Shown here: positions 26,000 through 35,690 of the stretch, in pieces
How the letters are laid out: every line of letters begins with the position of its first letter
How positions within the stretch are numbered: the stretch's first letter is position 1
Position numbers and translations under genes: made by a program
NCBI RefSeq assembly: GCF_019084075.1
Contig: NZ_JAHREN010000001.1
Location: 4,366,501 to 4,430,500, forward strand
Source of the DNA: Siccirubricoccus sp. G192
Lineage (GTDB): Bacteria; Pseudomonadota; Alphaproteobacteria; Acetobacterales; Acetobacteraceae
DNA length: 64,000 nucleotides
Direction: 5' to 3'
The notes under the pieces: generated by a model
What the model was told of the DNA's origin: nothing
Seen by the model: only the letters and a program-made list of their open reading frames with translations
The model's database searches: none

Positions 26000-26631
26000 C
26001 GCCGGCGCATCGGTGGCGGCAGCGTCTCCGCCAGGCTGGGCCGTGCCCTATGCCGCTCCAGATAGGCCAGCAACCCCGGTGCCTTCGCCAGCATGGCGCC
26101 GCTTTCGGGCATCTGCGCGAGGTAGTGCAGGATCGGGACCAGGAAGGCGTCGGCCAGGGTGAAAGCCGCGCCGACCAGATGCCCGGTCGGCGCCACGGCA
26201 GCCGCCAGCACCGCGATCTGCCGCTCCATGCCCGGCAGCGCGGCCTCGATTGCCGCGCGGTCGGGGCTGCGGTCCGGCGTGCGGGGGAAGACATAGCTCA
26301 CCAGGTATTGCCGCATGCAGACCGGGTCGATGCTGGTATTCACCAGGGAAATCCACTGCTCCACCCGTGCATGCGCCACCGGGTCTTCCGGCATCAGCGC
26401 AGGTCCGGGAAAGGCCCGGTCGATATAGGCGCAGATGGCGCGGGATTCGCAGAGCGTCACCGCGCCATGCCGCATCGCCGGGATCTTGCGGAAGGGATGG
26501 ATGGCCGCGATCTCGGGCGAATTCGGCAGGACCGGCACCAGGGTATAGGGCACGCCCTTCTCGGTGCAGGCGATGCGGCAGACCCAGACGTAATTGCTGT
26601 GCGGGTTCCCCATGATCTCCAGTTCGGGCAC
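25996..26631 (-). CDS. Glutathione S-transferase family protein
   Basis: The 211-residue cytoplasmic protein has an N-terminal thioredoxin-like domain (NPHSNYVWVCRIACTEKG, HPFRKIPAMRHG with the cis-Pro, LCESRAICAYIDRAF as the glutathione-contacting E-S pair) and a C-terminal helical domain (TLADAFLVPILHYL). The substrate is unknown. The GTG start at 26631 is supported by GGGAGGAA upstream. The gene ends face to face with the nuclease-helicase gene, the last four bases overlapping. Confidence 0.9.
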   Translation of the reverse strand: MPELEIMGNPHSNYVWVCRIACTEKGVPYTLVPVLPNSPEIAAIHPFRKIPAMRHGAVTLCESRAICAYIDRAFPGPALMPEDPVAHARVEQWISLVNTSIDPVCMRQYLVSYVFPRTPDRSPDRAAIEAALPGMERQIAVLAAAVAPTGHLVGAAFTLADAFLVPILHYLAQMPESGAMLAKAPGLLAYLERHRARPSLAETLPPPMRRR

Positions 26632-26699
26632 GGCGTTCCTCCCCTGGTCGCCGCCAATCCTATACGGGATTGGGCTGCCGCCGATGTAGGATCAGGCGC

Positions 26700-27426
26700 A
26701 TGTGCGGACGCTATTTCCAGCAGCGCGGCCCCGCCGCCGTGGCGCGCTATTTCGAAGCGGTGAACCCGCTGCCCAACTTGGCGGCAAGCTGGAACCGCGC
26801 GCCGACCCAGGACGGGCTGGTGGTGCGCCGCCATCCCGAGACCGGGGAGCGGCACCTGGATGCGCTGCGCTGGGGCCTAGTGCCGCGCTGGGCCAAGGAC
26901 CCCTCCGTCGGCAGCCGGATGATCAATGCGCGGGCGGAGTCGCTCACCGAAAAACCCGCCTTCCGCGAAGCCTTCGCCCGCCGCCGCTGCCTGGTGACGG
27001 CGGACGGCTTCTATGAATGGCGGACCGAGGGGGAAGGCCAAGCAGCCCTTCGCCATCGCCATGGCGGATGGCGCGCCCATGGCCCTGGCCGGGCTCTGGG
27101 AGGGCTGGCGGGCCCCGGACGGCAGCATCCTGCGGAGCTATACGATCGTGACCGGGGAAGCGAATGCCAAGCTCTCCGCCATGCACCACCGCATGCCGGT
27201 GATCCTGCCGCGCGAGGCCTGGCCGTTCTGGCTCGGCGAGGCACCGGCCGAGGCACCGGCGCTGCTCGACCTGCTGCGCCCCTGCCCGCCGGAATGGCTC
27301 GCCGTCTGGCCGGTGGCGGCGCGGGTGAACAAGGTGGCCGAGAACGACGCGGCGCTGCTGGCGCGCGACCCGCTGGCGCAGCCGCCGGCGGGGCTGGACG
27401 ATCCGCCGCCGGCCTTTCCGGATTAG
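26700..27426 (+). CDS. SOS response-associated peptidase, YedK/HMCES type (frameshifted)
   Basis: SRAP proteins crosslink to abasic sites in single-stranded DNA through Cys2 and shield them. The start MCGRYFQQ supplies that cysteine. SWNRAPTQ (Asn32), MINARAE and GFYEWR (Glu106) follow, then, in the next frame, AMHHRMPVILP with the catalytic His. The frames join at five G (27029-27033); one base fewer gives WRTEGKAKQPFAIAM and about 241 residues, normal for the family. Probably an intact gene with a sequence error. Confidence 0.87.
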
Positions 27427-28353
27427 CTACAGCGCCAGCACCGGGTCGCGCCGCGAGAGCCTCTCCAGCAGCCAATCCACCTCCGCCCGCGTCTCTGGCG
27501 TGAGCTTCGGCCCCGGCGCGCGGAGCGTAGCGCTGCCGATGATGCCGCGCCGGGCCAGCACGTATTTCCGCACCGCCAGCCCAAGCCCCGGCTGGTGCTC
27601 GTAGCGGATCAGCGGCAGGTGCAGGTCAAAGAGGTCATGCGCCGCCGCGCGCTCGCCCCCGGCCAGCATCCGCTGCACCCGCACCAGCATCTCCGGCACC
27701 GCATAGCCGGTCATGATGCCATCCGCGCCGCGCTCCAGCTCCTGCGGCAGGAAGAGCCCGCCATTGCCGCCGAGGATGGCGATGCGGCGCATCCGGCCCT
27801 CCGCCGAGAGCCGCCGGATCGCGCTGAGCTTGTCGAGGCCCGGCCAATCCTCCGCCTTCAGCATCACCAGCCGCGGATCCTCGGCCATGCGCCGGATCAT
27901 CTCCGGCGAGATATGGATGCCGTTCGACTGCGGGTAGTCCTGCAGCACATAGGGCGCATCGCCCACCGCCTCCGCCGCCTGCGCCATATAGGCCACCACG
28001 GCGTCATCGCCGCGCAGCCCGGGCGTGGGCGCGATCATCACCCCGGCGGCGCCGGCGCCCATGGCGGCCCCGGCCAGCGCCCGCATGCTGGCGAGGCCGG
28101 GGGCGGAGACGCCCACCACCACCGGCACGCGGCCCGCCACCCGGTGCAGCACGCGGGCGACGAAGCGCTGCTGCTCCTCGGCATCCAGCTTCGGCGCCTC
28201 CCCCATGATGCCAAGTATGGTGAGGCCACTGGCGCCGGCCGCCAGATAGGCCTCGGTCATGCGGTCGGTGCTGGCCTCGTCCAGCGCACCGTCCTCGGTG
28301 AAGGGGGTCGGCGTGATGACGAAGACCCCCAATGCGGTTTCGTCGAGGCGCAT
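27427..28353 (-). CDS. Dihydrodipicolinate synthase/N-acetylneuraminate lyase family protein
   Basis: This is a class I aldolase-fold enzyme of about 308 residues. The Schiff-base Lys166 lies in RLVMLKAED and the partner Tyr140 in LQDYPQS; GIMGEAPKL takes the place of the usual G(E/T)xGE loop. Such paralogues usually cleave or form keto-acid sugars or hydroxy-keto acids rather than lysine precursors. Its start (ATG 28353, or GTG 28356) overlaps the stop of the M20 hydrolase gene, so it is the coupled last gene of the catabolic cluster. Substrate unknown. Confidence 0.9.
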   Translation of the reverse strand: MRLDETALGVFVITPTPFTEDGALDEASTDRMTEAYLAAGASGLTILGIMGEAPKLDAEEQQRFVARVLHRVAGRVPVVVGVSAPGLASMRALAGAAMGAGAAGVMIAPTPGLRGDDAVVAYMAQAAEAVGDAPYVLQDYPQSNGIHISPEMIRRMAEDPRLVMLKAEDWPGLDKLSAIRRLSAEGRMRRIAILGGNGGLFLPQELERGADGIMTGYAVPEMLVRVQRMLAGGERAAAHDLFDLHLPLIRYEHQPGLGLAVRKYVLARRGIIGSATLRAPGPKLTPETRAEVDWLLERLSRRDPVLAL

Positions 28354-29781
28354 CACGCGGCGCCCCGCGACATGTGGATGGGCGGCTGCACCTCCGGCGG
28401 GATCGGGCAGACATAGGGGTTGCTTGCCGTGCGCGCCGCAAGATCCGCCTTGGCCCGCACCACCAGCTCGGGGTCGCGGATCGCGTCCACCGCGGTGCCG
28501 GCCATCACCTTCGCCACATGCACCATGCCTTTGTGCGCCGCCGGCAGCATGCCCTGGCCGGTCAATTGCCAGGAATGGCCGGGGGTGCCGATGGCATAGG
28601 TGGCGCCGCGCGCCTGCACCGTAGGCACCACCCAGCTCACGTCGCCGACATCGGTGGAGCCGACCATCGGCGCGCCCTTCGCCTCCGCCGGCACCACCAC
28701 GTCGCAGAGCGAAACGCCCTGCCGCACCGGCAGCCCGACCCGGCGCCAGGAGGAGGCGATGTCCTCCTCCGACAACGTCGCCTGGAATTCCGCCGCCTTG
28801 GCACGGTCCGCCGCATCGAAGGGCGGCGGTCCCAGGCGGTCCAGGTTGTCCTGCATGGCCCGTTCCAGCGCCGTATTGCCGAGCAGGTTGGAAACGCCGC
28901 TGACCACCTTGGTCTCGACCTTCGTCTCGGTCATCAGCGCCGCGCCATCGCCGATCTTGCGCACCCGCTCGATCAGCCGGCGCAGTTCCGGCAGGTCGCG
29001 GGCGCGGATCAGGTAGCGCACCTTCGCCGTGGCCTGCACCACATTCGGCGCGATGCCGCCGGCATCGAGATAGGCATAGTGGATACGCGCGTCGCTCGGC
29101 ATGTGCTCGCGCATGTAGTTCACGCCGACATTCATCAGCTCCACCGCATCCAGCGCGCTGCGGCCGAGATGCGGCGCGGCGGCGGCATGGGAGGCGCGGC
29201 CGGTGAAGCTGAAATCAATGCGGGTATTGGCGAGCGACAGCGCCTCCTGCACCCCGGCGAAGGCGGAGGGGTGCCAGGAGATCGCGATATCCACATCCGC
29301 GAAGGCGCCGGCGCGGACCATGAATCCCTTGGCGGCGCCGCCCCTCCTCGGCCGGGCAGCCATAATAGCGGACGCGGCCGGGCAGCTTGTTGGCCGCCAA
29401 CCAGTCCTTCACCGCCGTCGCCGCCAGCAGCGCCGCCGAGCCCAGCAGATTGTGGCCGCAGCCATGCCCGGCGCCATCGCCCGGCAGCGGCCGCGGCTCG
29501 GCCAGGCCGGCTTCCTGGGAAAGGCCGGGCAGCGCGTCATACTCGCCGAGGATGGCGATGACCGGCCCGCCCTCCCCCGCCTCGCCCATCACCGCGGTCG
29601 GGATGCCGGCAACCTCGCGCGCCACGCGGAACCCTTCGGCCTCCAGCATGGCGGTGTGCTCGGCGCAGGAGCGGTGCTCGGCATAGGCGAGTTCCGGCAT
29701 GCCCCAGATGCGGTCGCTCAGCGCCGTGAAAGGCTCGCGCTTGGCGTCGATGAGGCGCCAGATTTCCTCGGTGTTCTGCAT
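28353..29781 (-). CDS. M20-family amidohydrolase (AbgB-like, frameshifted)
   Basis: This is a dizinc hydrolase of N-acyl or amide bonds. The N-terminal part has MPELAYAEHRSCAEHTAML, GEYDALPGLSQ and GAGHGCGHNLLG with the metal ligands. The second part has SWHPSAFAGVQEALSLANTRIDF, FTGRASHAAAAPHLGRSALDAVE and STDVGDVSWVVPT, closely like p-aminobenzoyl-glutamate hydrolase subunit B. The frames meet at four C (29341-29344); one base fewer gives CPAEEGGAAKGFM and about 475 residues. The break is probably a sequence error. Substrate unknown. Confidence 0.86.
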
Positions 29782-29807
29782 GGTCGTCCCCTTTTCCGGC
29801 GCGGATG

Positions 29808-30713
29808 CTAGAGCGCGCCCTGCGCGCTCGCCCAGCCGGCGATGGTCCTGCTGTCCGGCATCCCGCCGCCGAACCAGAGCGCGGCGGCGACGCGCGACAT
29901 GGCCGCGCCGTCGTGGCCGATGCCCGGCACGTTCTGCAAGCGCCAGGCGCAGGGCAGACCGTAGCGCGCCGCCTCGGCCTGGGCGAATTCCAGGTAGAAT
30001 TGTGCGCGGGCGAAACGGTGTGGTCCCTGGCGCATCGCCTCCGCCTGCATCGGCAGGCTGGGGCCGGCGGTGTCGGTGTCGCGGTCGCCGGCCAGGATGA
30101 GCTGCGGGAAGGCCAGCAGCCGGGCCAGGTCGGCACGCGCCAGGCCGAGCCCGCCCAGCCCCTCCGGATAGGGCCGGTCGAGGGTTGGCAGGGTGTACCA
30201 GCCGGGATTGGCGGTGATCGCCGCCTCGAAGGCATCCTGCGGCTGAGTGGAGAGCAGCCGGTGCACGAATTGCCCGCCGGCGGAATGGCCGAAGAGATGC
30301 GCGCGCGGCCGGGTGGTGAGGCCGGACTCCCGCAGCGCCGCCTGGATGCGGGCGAGGCTGGCGAAGCCCCAGGCATGGCGCGGCCGCAGCCGGCCGTCAT
30401 CGTCGCGCGGCATGCCGTTGTTGTAGTGCTCGGCGGTCGGCCAGTGCTCCGGCCCGAAGGTGGGGGCGATGACGAGCAGCCCGAAGCGCTCCGCATCCTC
30501 GGCCCAATAATCCCGGTACTCGGCGCCGTTCCGCTGCATGCCGTGCTGCACCAGCACCACCGGGCTCGCGGGCCGGTGCGAGGCCGGGCGATGGCAATGC
30601 AGCGTCACAAGCCGTTCGGGGTCGCCGGCCACATCCCGGAAGGGAATCGCGGCACGACCGGGCACCGAGAGCGCCGCAGCAAGGGCTTCGGCCAGCGGCA
30701 GGGGCGGCGTCAC
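29808..30713 (-). CDS. Alpha/beta hydrolase
   Basis: The 301-residue protein has the hydrolase core: VVLVQHGMQRNG for the oxyanion side, GHSAGG with the nucleophilic serine, ILAGDRDTDTAGP around the acid position and VPGIGHDG with the catalytic histidine. It resembles esterase/PHB-depolymerase-like enzymes but has no signal peptide, so it is cytoplasmic. The GTG start overlaps the stop of the phosphonopyruvate hydrolase gene as GTGA. The substrate is unknown but probably belongs to the same pathway. Confidence 0.87.
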   Translation of the reverse strand: MTPPLPLAEALAAALSVPGRAAIPFRDVAGDPERLVTLHCHRPASHRPASPVVLVQHGMQRNGAEYRDYWAEDAERFGLLVIAPTFGPEHWPTAEHYNNGMPRDDDGRLRPRHAWGFASLARIQAALRESGLTTRPRAHLFGHSAGGQFVHRLLSTQPQDAFEAAITANPGWYTLPTLDRPYPEGLGGLGLARADLARLLAFPQLILAGDRDTDTAGPSLPMQAEAMRQGPHRFARAQFYLEFAQAEAARYGLPCAWRLQNVPGIGHDGAAMSRVAAALWFGGGMPDSRTIAGWASAQGAL

Positions 30714-31606
30714 CGTAGATACCTCGCCTCGTCCGCCTTCATCGCCGGCACGCCCTGCAACCGGAAGATCTCCTCCACCGATACGATGGCGGCATCGGCG
30801 CCGGCTATCCCGCCCTCCGCCCGGATCTGCCGGAACACCTGCTGCATGGCGGTGACAGCGGCGCGGATGGCGTGGTTGCCGTAGATCACCACGCCGATCT
30901 TGCCGGACTCGCGCATCGCCGCCTCGGTGAGCTGCGGATAGGCGGTGGGCACCAGCACGATCGGGGCGCGGCCGTCCCAGGCGGCGATGAAGGACAGCAC
31001 CTCATCGGGCGTCTTCTGCTTGGAGTGCACCAGGATCATGTCGGCGCCGGCCTCGACATAGGCATGGGCGCGGGCCAGCGCCTCCGCCTGGCCGAGCCCG
31101 GCGATCAGCGCCTCGGTCCGCGCCACCACCACCAGCGAGGGGTCCCGGCGCGCCGCGGCGGCGGCCTCGATCTTGCCCTGGAATTCCGCCACCCCGACCA
31201 GCTCCTGCCGGCCGCCTTCCAGCAGGCTGGTGTCCTTGGGGAAGCGCTTGTCCTCCATCACCACGGCACCGGCGCCGGCCCGCTCATAGGCGGCGACCAC
31301 ATGCATGACGTTGATGGCATTGCCGTAGCCTGTATCGATATCGGCGATGACGGGCAGCGCCACGGAATCGCAGATCGCCCGCGTCATCTCCAGGTGCTGG
31401 GTGAGCGAGAGCAGGCTGGCATCCGGGATGCCATAGGCGGCGGAAAGCTCGAAGCCGCTGGCCCAGATGGCATCGAAGCCGGCTTCCTCGGCCAGCCTGG
31501 CGCTCAGCGGGTTATGCGCCGACATCGCATGCACCAGGCCGCGCGAAGCGATGCCGTCGCGGATCGCCTGGCCGCGGCCCGCCTGTTCCCTGGCCGGCTG
31601 GTTCAT
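30710..31606 (-). CDS. pphA: Phosphonopyruvate hydrolase / PEP mutase-family enzyme
   Basis: The 298-residue protein is of the isocitrate lyase/PEP mutase superfamily. It has the ADIDTGYGN metal-binding segment (Asp89, Asp91) and the EDKRFPKDTS loop (118-127) of enzymes that make or break C-P bonds. GGRQELV, HSKQKTPDEVLSF, LVPTAYPQLTEA and YGNHAIRAAV fit phosphonopyruvate hydrolase, which releases pyruvate and phosphate, better than PEP mutase. This assignment is from remembered family patterns. No phosphonate biosynthesis genes are nearby, which also favours a degradative role. Confidence 0.82.
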   Translation of the reverse strand: MNQPAREQAGRGQAIRDGIASRGLVHAMSAHNPLSARLAEEAGFDAIWASGFELSAAYGIPDASLLSLTQHLEMTRAICDSVALPVIADIDTGYGNAINVMHVVAAYERAGAGAVVMEDKRFPKDTSLLEGGRQELVGVAEFQGKIEAAAAARRDPSLVVVARTEALIAGLGQAEALARAHAYVEAGADMILVHSKQKTPDEVLSFIAAWDGRAPIVLVPTAYPQLTEAAMRESGKIGVVIYGNHAIRAAVTAMQQVFRQIRAEGGIAGADAAIVSVEEIFRLQGVPAMKADEARYLR

Positions 31607-31827
31607 TCCAAGACTCCCTGGTGGTGCGGTTCAGCCGGTCGCCGGTGCGGAGGAAGACACCGCGCAGGATCGCATCTGCCGGCACATCCCGCATGGCGTC
31701 CTCCAGCCGCCATGATGGGTTCGGGCCGCCGGGCGTCAAGCGCCAGGGGAAGAAGCGGCCGTGCCGCCTGCCTCCGGCGGACCGGTTCATGGCGCGAGGC
31801 CCTCTGGCCCTTCGCTGATCGGGCCGG

Positions 31828-32800
31828 CTAATCCGCCCTGATCTTCGCCGCCGCCACCACCTCTCGCATCATGGCCGCTTCGGCGCGCAGGAATTCCGTG
31901 AAGGCATCGGCGGAGATCGGGCTCGGGATCGCGCCTTCGCCTTGCAGGTAGCGGGCGAAGGCGGGGGCCAGGAGGGCGGCGTTGGTCGCCTCGTTCAGGC
32001 CGCGGCGGATCGCCGGCGGCAGGCCACGCGGGGCGAACAAGCCCCACCAGATGCCGGATTCGTAGTCGATGCCGGCTGCCTTCACGGTCGGCGCCGGCGG
32101 CGAGCCTGCCGGGCGCTCCTCCGCCGTATAGGCGATGATCCTGAGCAGCCCGCCGCGGATCTGCCCGGCGGCGCTGGCGATGGTGGTGAACATCAGGTCC
32201 ACCCGCCCGGCCACCAGATCCGTCAGCGCCCCCCGCGGTGCCGCGATAGGGCACGTGCTGCAGCCGCGTCCCGGCCCGCAGGTTGAACAATTCCGTGGCG
32301 ATATGGGTGGTGCTGCCGGGGCCGGAACTGGCGAAATGCAGCCGCCCCGGCCGCTCCCGGTCCAGCCGCACCAGGTCCTGGATGCTGCCGATCGGCGAGG
32401 ATGGCGGCGTCAGCACGACCAGCGGCGAGCGGGCCAGCAGCGCCACGCAATCCAGCTCGGCCACCGGGTCGAAGCCGGTGCCCTGCACCGGGCCGATGGC
32501 GGCGACGGAGGAGGTGGTGACCAGCAGCGTATAGCCATCCGGCGGCGATTGCGCCACCAGGCCCACCCCCACCGCGCTGCCGGCGCCCGGCCGGTTCTCC
32601 ACCACGAAGGGCTGGCCGAGGCGGGCATGCAGCCGCTCGCTCAGCGGCCTGGCCATGGCGTCGTTGCTGCCGCCGGGGGTGAAGGGCACGACGATGCGCA
32701 CGGGGCGGCTGGGCCAGGTCTCGGCCCGCGCGGCAGGTGCCAGGCCGGCCAGCCCGGCGGCCGCGGCCATGAGGTGACGCCGTCCGGGCTCCTGTCGCAT
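31828..32800 (-). CDS. Bug/TctC-family solute receptor (frameshifted)
   Basis: The N-terminus has a signal peptide (RRHLMAAAAGLAGLAPAARA), then WPSRPVRIVVPFTPGGSND, FVVENRPGAGSAVG and HVPYRGTAG. The rest, in another frame, has GRVDLMFTTIASA and GLFAPRGLPPAIRRGLNEAT. They join at six C (32229-32234); one base fewer gives GTAGALTDLVAGRVDL and about 323 residues. GGAGGAA precedes ATG 32800. It lies upstream of the phosphonopyruvate hydrolase cluster on the same strand (221-base gap) and may deliver its substrate. No TctAB is adjacent. Confidence 0.86.
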
Positions 32801-32957
32801 GCCGCTTCCTCCGCCGCGCCCTGTTCCGGGCACCTGGCCCGAGCCTGCCCGAGCCGCCCAGGCGCAGCAATGCCTTCCGGCCACGGGCCGCGCTGCGCAA
32901 CCGGCCCTGGAGAGGCGTGGCGCGGCTTCCCGCACAGGGATGCCCCTGGCGCCGGCC

Positions 32958-34674
32958 TCACCCGGCCATGGCGGCCCGCATCGCATCCACCGTCCGCTGC
33001 GCTGCCACCACCTCCACCCCCAGGCGCTGCATGGCGAAATCGGCCATGCCGAGGGCGATCTCGCGTTCCCCCATCACCACCAGCCCGACCTCGGCCTCGG
33101 CGGCCAGCAACCCGGCCTCGCGCTCGTCATGCGCCCGGGCGGCGGCGATGATGCCGGGATTGGCGGCGCGGAGCAGTTCCAGCACCCGGCGCGATTCATC
33201 GGCATCCGGCAGCGCCAGCACCACCAGCCGGGCGGCTTCCGGCCGGGCCGCGGCCAGCACCTCCGGCCGGGTCGCATCGCCCCAGATGGTGGGGATGCCG
33301 GCCGCCCTGGCGTGCTCGGCGGTGCCGCGGTCGGCCTCGATGACCACCAGCGGCAGGCCATGGCGATGCAGCGCCGCGGCGATCACCCTCCCGACCCGGC
33401 CATGGCCGAGCAGGATGGCATGGTCGCGCAGCACCACCCCGGCCGGCGGCGCGATGGCCGGGCCGCGCCGCGCCACCTCCCAGCGGCGGAAACCGGGCCA
33501 AGCCCGCAGCCGCCCAGCCGCGACCAGCGCCAGCCGCGACGAGAGCGGCGTCAGCAGGATGGCGCCGAAGGCCGCGGCCAGGATCGGCGAGATGGCCTCG
33601 GGCGGCAGGATGCCCTGGCCGATCGCCAGCTTGGCCAGCAGGAAGGAGAACTCGCCGATCTGCGCCAGCGCCCCCGCCACCGCCGCCGCGGTGGCCGCCT
33701 CCACCCGCAGCGCCAGCAGCAGCAGGAAGGTGGCGCCGCCGGTGCCGAGCAGCACCGCCAGCAGCGCCGCCAGCGAGACCAGCGGCGCCGCCACCAGCGC
33801 CCGGGGGTCGAGCAGCATGCCGACCGAGACGAAGAACAGCGCGGCGAAGATGCGCTGCAAGGGCACCGTCTCCGCCGTCGCCTGGTGGCCGAGATCGCTC
33901 TCGCCGAGCAGCAGCCCGGCGAAGAAGGCGCCGAGCGCGAAGGAGACGCCGAAGAGGTCGGAGGCCGCATAGGCGACCCCCAGCGCCGCGACCACCACGC
34001 CGAGCGTGAACAACTCCCGCGAGCCGCCGCGGGCGAGGCGTGTCAGCGCCCAGGGCAGCGCCCGGCGGCCAAGCAGGAAGACGCAGGCGATGAAACCCAG
34101 CAATTCCCAGCACCGCGGTGAGCAGCGCCGCGGCCAGGTGCTCGGTGCCCGCGCTGCTGGCGGCGGGCAGCAGCACCAGCGCCAGCACCATCAGCAGGTC
34201 CTGCGCCACCAGCCAGCCCAGCGCGATCCGCCCGACGGCGCCGCCCAATTGCCCGCGATCCTCCAGCGTGCGGGTGGCGACGGCGGTGGAGGCGATGGCG
34301 AGCGCCAGGCCGAAGACTAGGGCCGGCCCCCAGCCCAGACCGAAGGCGAGTCGCCCCAGCACGGCGCCGAGCAGGGTGCCGACCCCCACCTGCGCCACCA
34401 CCCCCGGCAGGGCCACGCGCCACACCGCCAGCAGGTCGCGCGGCCGGAAATGCAGGCCGACGCCAAACAGCAGCAGCGCCACGCCCACCTCCGCAAGGGT
34501 ATCGGTGAAGGCGCGCTCCGCCACGAAGCCCGGCGTATAGGGGCTGAGCAGCACCCCGGCAACCAGATAGCCGAAGAGCGGCGGCAGGCGCAGCGCCCGC
34601 GCGGCGGTGCCGAGCGCGAGCGCCAGCGCGAGGGCGACGACAAGTGTCGCCAGCATCGGCGTGGCATGGTGCAT
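32958..34674 (-). CDS. Kef-type monovalent cation:proton antiporter with RCK domain (frameshifted)
   Basis: CPA2 antiporters exchange K+ or Na+ for protons in the inner membrane. The N-terminal half has PPLFGYLVAGVLLSPYTPG and FGVGLHFRPRDL. The second, in a new frame, has FALGAFFAGLLLGESDLGHQ and GEFSFLLA. A cytoplasmic TrkA-N/RCK domain follows (AILLGHGRVGRVIAAAL, VVIEADRGTAEHARAAG, WGDATRPEVL). The frame change falls at about 34097-34112, where GGGAATT has one base too many; corrected length is about 571. The membrane core and regulatory domain are otherwise intact. Confidence 0.86.
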
Positions 34675-34808
34675 GGGGTGGTTCTACCGCATTCGGATGC
34701 GCTGTCATGCGGCCGGTTGTGCCGGCGCATCGGGGCTGGCGAGTGGCCCCGGCGGCGCTACCATCCCACCCGTGCCGCCGGAACGGCGCGCGGGGAGGAG
34801 AACCGGCC

Positions 34809-35684
34809 ATGGCCACGACATTCCAGCTCGGCGACATGACGATCCATCGGGTGATCGAGCAGGAGGACCCGCTCTTCGACCCGCTGGAATTCTTCCCCGG
34901 CCTGACGCGCGAGGTGCTGGAGGAGAACCGCGCCTGGCTGCAACCCGCGGCGCTGGACCCGGAGAGCGGGCTGCTGCGTTTCTGCATCCAGTCCTATGTG
35001 GTGCGGACGCCGCACCATACCGTGCTGGTGGACAGTTGCGTCGGCAACCACAAGCCGCGGCCGACCCGCCCCTTCTGGCACATGAAGACGGACGACACCT
35101 GGGAGCGCAACCTGGCCGCCACCGGCCTCACCGTGCAGGACATCGACTACGTGATGTGCACGCACCTGCATGTCGACCATGTCGGCTGGAACACCCGGCT
35201 GCGGGACGGGCGCTGGGTGCCGACCTTCCCGAAGGCCCGCTACGTCTTCGGCGAGCGCGAATACGCCCATTGGACCGCCGAGCACGCGAAGGCGCCGAAC
35301 CCCGTCATCGCCGACAGCGTGCTGCCCATCATGGAGGCCGGCCAGGCCGATCTCGTCCGCACCGACCATGCCTTGAACGACCATATCCGCCTGACACCGA
35401 CACCCGGTCATACGCCGGACCACTACGCGGTGGAACTCGGCCGCGGCGCGACCCAGGCGGTGCTGACCGGCGACCTGATCCATTCGCCGATCCAGGCCCG
35501 CTACCCCGAACTGTCCACGCGCGCGGATACCGACCAGCGCCAGGCCGCGGTGACGCGGCGGCGCTTCCTGGAATGCCATTGCGACACCGGGCGGCTGCTC
35601 TGCACCGCGCATTTCCCCTCGCCCTCCGTAGGGCATGTCACCCGCTGGGGCGAGGGGTTCCGCATCGCGGCAGAACTGCCCTGA
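34809..35684 (+). CDS. Metallo-beta-lactamase-fold hydrolase
   Basis: The 291-residue cytoplasmic enzyme has the dizinc site CTHLHVDHVGW (HxHxDH, His119-His124), a later TPGHTPDHY with the next histidine, TGDLIHSP with the bridging aspartate, and TAHFPSP with the last histidine. It resembles quorum-quenching lactonase and related MBL proteins, but the substrate is not decided by motifs. The start has a strong GGGGAGGAG site 8 bases before ATG 34809. It diverges from the antiporter gene and converges with the LCCL protein gene. Confidence 0.9.
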   Translation: MATTFQLGDMTIHRVIEQEDPLFDPLEFFPGLTREVLEENRAWLQPAALDPESGLLRFCIQSYVVRTPHHTVLVDSCVGNHKPRPTRPFWHMKTDDTWERNLAATGLTVQDIDYVMCTHLHVDHVGWNTRLRDGRWVPTFPKARYVFGEREYAHWTAEHAKAPNPVIADSVLPIMEAGQADLVRTDHALNDHIRLTPTPGHTPDHYAVELGRGATQAVLTGDLIHSPIQARYPELSTRADTDQRQAAVTRRRFLECHCDTGRLLCTAHFPSPSVGHVTRWGEGFRIAAELP

Positions 35685-35690
35685 AGGGTC

